64,000 nucleotides of DNA from Skeletonema tropicum. Lineage: Eukaryota > Bacillariophyta > Thalassiosirophyceae > Thalassiosirales > Thalassiosiraceae. The stretch spans positions 1,674,001 through 1,738,000 of the forward strand of contig CM074137.1 in assembly GCA_037178625.1 (NCBI GenBank), written 5' to 3'. The notes under the pieces are model-generated. The model ran no database searches. It was given only the letters and a program-made list of their open reading frames with translations, and was not told where the DNA came from. Positions 62,116 to 64,000 of this stretch are shown here, piece after piece; position 1 is the stretch's first letter, and the number at the start of each line of letters is the position of its first letter. A program made the translations under genes and the position numbers.

Positions 62116-63117
62116 ATGTATCTTGTGCAAACAGTGAAAAAGATAGTGTCCCCAACAAAGAAAGCTGAAGGCAACACGATGTTTAGAAGTTCAAGGGTAA
62201 GTAATGATGGCAGCGGCAAGCGTGCTAATGAAGGTGTTGGAGGACGGTTGTCTGGTGGTCAAGATATTCAACATAACAACCATAATGATGGTAATGGCAA
62301 TATAGGATACGAGACCCGTGAACTCAATGCAATGAAGGAGATGATGGAGTGGTATAAGGGGAGAAGTGAAGAAAATGCAGCTGAGGTTGCACGACTGCAG
62401 CTGCAGTTAGAGAGAAGGCAGTCTGGCCAAGGCGGAGTAGGGAAAAATAAACAACTCTTATGGGCAACGGCAGCAGAGGATGTGAGTAATGTCGTTGCAC
62501 TCAAGGAAAGTACAGCTCAAATGATTTGGCCACAGAATAAGTTCTTGAACTTTACTGGAAGGTGGATGCAATATGATACAGACAATCCCCATCCATTTGC
62601 AGCATTTGTCATGAAGCAGGTGGTTATTCCAGACTCGTTTGTGGGAAGCACAAATGATTACTTTAGGAATGTGGCACTGCCAAAAGTTGGGGCAAAGTTG
62701 AGTACTTTGAGAGGTAACTGTATTGGGAGGTGTGGCAAGGCATTTAAAGGTAAGTAGTCTGTGTATCCTTGTTGATTCTGGATCATAATACAAACTAACA
62801 TACATCATTGTGACTGCCCCATCTCGGGGGTGCACATTCGTTCTATCATCTGTAACAGACCTCCACAACACTCGCAGGAGCTTCGAGGGTGCTGGCAAAG
62901 AGTTTGAGACATTTTTGTCTTACAGCGATCATGATTGGGTCAACGTAGCTCAAGATCACATGGCACTGAATCAGCTGCACAATCTAATTTATTACTATGG
63001 GTCGGAAGTATATGGTAGGAACGAAGTCAAGGCATGGCTGAAGGCAAATCAAGATAAATCTGTGCTCGACCATCTGACTGCCAGCGATCTTGCATTTACT
63101 GTACTGGTGTATGAGAA
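62116..63117 (+). pseudogene. Companion gene of the transposase, 3' end lost at the repeat arm
   Basis: Exon 1 (62116-62749) and exon 2 (from 62859) are joined by a 109-bp intron (GTAAGT donor, TAACAG acceptor) in phase. The protein has a basic N terminus, a coiled-coil part (ELNAMKEMMEWYKGRSEENA), then WPQNKFLNFTGRWMQYDTDN, and ends SDLAFTVLVYENYQ before the frame passes into the inverted-repeat arm at 63118 and stops at 63145. Proteins with this kind of YEN-terminus usually continue with a Trp, so the gene is cut off. I do not know its function; head-to-head position suggests it belongs to the same transposon as the partial transposase. Confidence 0.6.
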
Positions 63118-64000
63118 CTATCAAAAAAAAAATTCTGATGTGTGACAGTCCGAATTCTGATGCGCGAAAGTTCAGATTTCGATACTGGATTTTCTTATTC
63201 TTTGACATCGGAATAATATCAGAATTTGAAGTTGACAAGAATTCTGATGAGCAAGATACAAAAACCCATAAAGGCATTATCCCACTTCAGAGGAGCGCGG
63301 GCCCTCGGGGCCTGTAAAGTATTGTGTCGTCATCTTGCTCTGTTGGCCATTTGCCGTGTGGCTTGTCAGTAGTCTTTATACAACGGAATTCGGCTATAAA
63401 GTTGCTCTGCAATGACGTTGGCCTTAATTGGTATAATTGTGCTGTGCACAATTTTACCAATTAGTCTCTTTACAATAGAATACGGCTATAAAGTTGCTCT
63501 GCAATGACGTTGTCTTTAATTGTGTTAGAATTGTGAAAATCATCTATCTGTCCATCGGCACTAGTATTTGTGTAGGGATTTGAGAGAAGATTGCAGTGCG
63601 CCTGATCAAATTATATATAATTGTGCTGTGCACACTTATACCAATTAGTACATTGTCCGGCAGTCATTCGTCGTCTCAACTGTTTGTTTTCGGATCAGCT
63701 GTTTAGTTGCGCTTAGTGTTCACTGTTGTGCATCTCTTTCACTTTCAACTCATCCACTCGATTCTATCGTTTCAGTGCGAGTTTTTTATTCCCTCTTTTC
63801 CATGTTGGTGCCGGCATGTTATAGTTCACCTCTGTATATAGTATTGAGCCTGGTACCATAGTGTTCGTCCTGTCTGTCTCAGTTTGTCCCATCATTGCAG
63901 CATAATTGGTTCTATGTCTCCCCATATCTTTTATGTAGTCTGTTATGATGGATTCAATTGTGTCCTTCTCTTGTTCTGTTTGTGCACCTCCCAAGATTCT
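63118..64000 (-). repeat. Right arm of long inverted repeat, runs off the window
   Basis: Near-perfect complement of 55150-56033. In order it contains the poly-A/ATCAGAATT segment, the terminus ending CCCACTTCAG at 63290, the flank AGGAGCGCGGGCCCTCGGGG, the 60-bp direct repeats with a palindromic unit (about 63427-63463), a second palindromic unit (about 63604-63644) and the 3' part of the small ORF on the minus strand (63764-64000). Confidence 0.95.

Noticed and set aside
1..64000. tRNA and rRNA genes
   Set aside because: I saw no cloverleaf with B-box-like GGTTCGAATCC or rRNA-like conserved stretch; a tRNA scan would settle this.

Overview
The window looks like nuclear DNA of a photosynthetic stramenopile, most likely a centric diatom. 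Genes carry short GT-AG introns (about 70-135 bp). Several proteins begin with a signal peptide followed by an ASAF-like motif of the kind that targets proteins to complex plastids. Intergenic DNA is short on the left and repeat-rich on the right. The species is not determined, and 500 N at 36336-36835 show a draft assembly. All splice sites given here are my predictions from sequence.

Positions 1-32.4 kb are an ordinary gene-dense region on both strands. It holds a two-domain ABCF ATPase, probably plastid-targeted proteins, a coiled-coil protein, a 2-hydroxyacid dehydrogenase, a class I methyltransferase with a frame break, an unusual Hsp70 with a C-terminal membrane anchor, a cysteine-rich CSRNP-like nuclear protein, a GNAT acetyltransferase and a SET-domain protein. 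A 1.39-kb TIR element sits at 14.5-15.9 kb.

Positions 32.4-36.3 kb are gene-poor. They contain a clean hAT-type MITE (506 bp, 18-bp TIR, 8-bp target duplication) and a frame-broken armadillo-repeat gene that runs into the assembly gap.

Positions 36.8-55.4 kb look like one large mobile unit. A minus-strand gene reads, through predicted introns, Ulp1-type (C48) cysteine protease, DUF6570-like region, Helitron_like_N, HUH Rep and Pif1-type helicase. That is a Helitron replicase with an N-terminal SUMO/ubiquitin-like protease. It has at least five frame breaks. Next to it are intact spliced genes: a 1164-residue protein with a methyl-CpG-binding-like (MBD) domain, a divergent 1187-residue protein of unknown function, and two smaller ORFs. 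A family of about 30-bp imperfect palindromes (half-site GGTAAAATTGTGCA) occurs at 11 places here, mostly inside introns, with 2 more in an inverted copy on the right. I did not see it in the left half.

Positions 55.1-64.0 kb are a nested repeat region. Arms of about 0.88 kb form an inverted repeat (55150-56033 and 63118-64000, running off the window) around 7.1 kb. This interior holds repeat ends with a shared CTGAAGTGGGAT terminus, a 0.93-kb tandem duplication with exon-like units, a 120-bp tandem repeat, a partial Plavaka/CACTA-like transposase and a companion gene cut off at the right arm.
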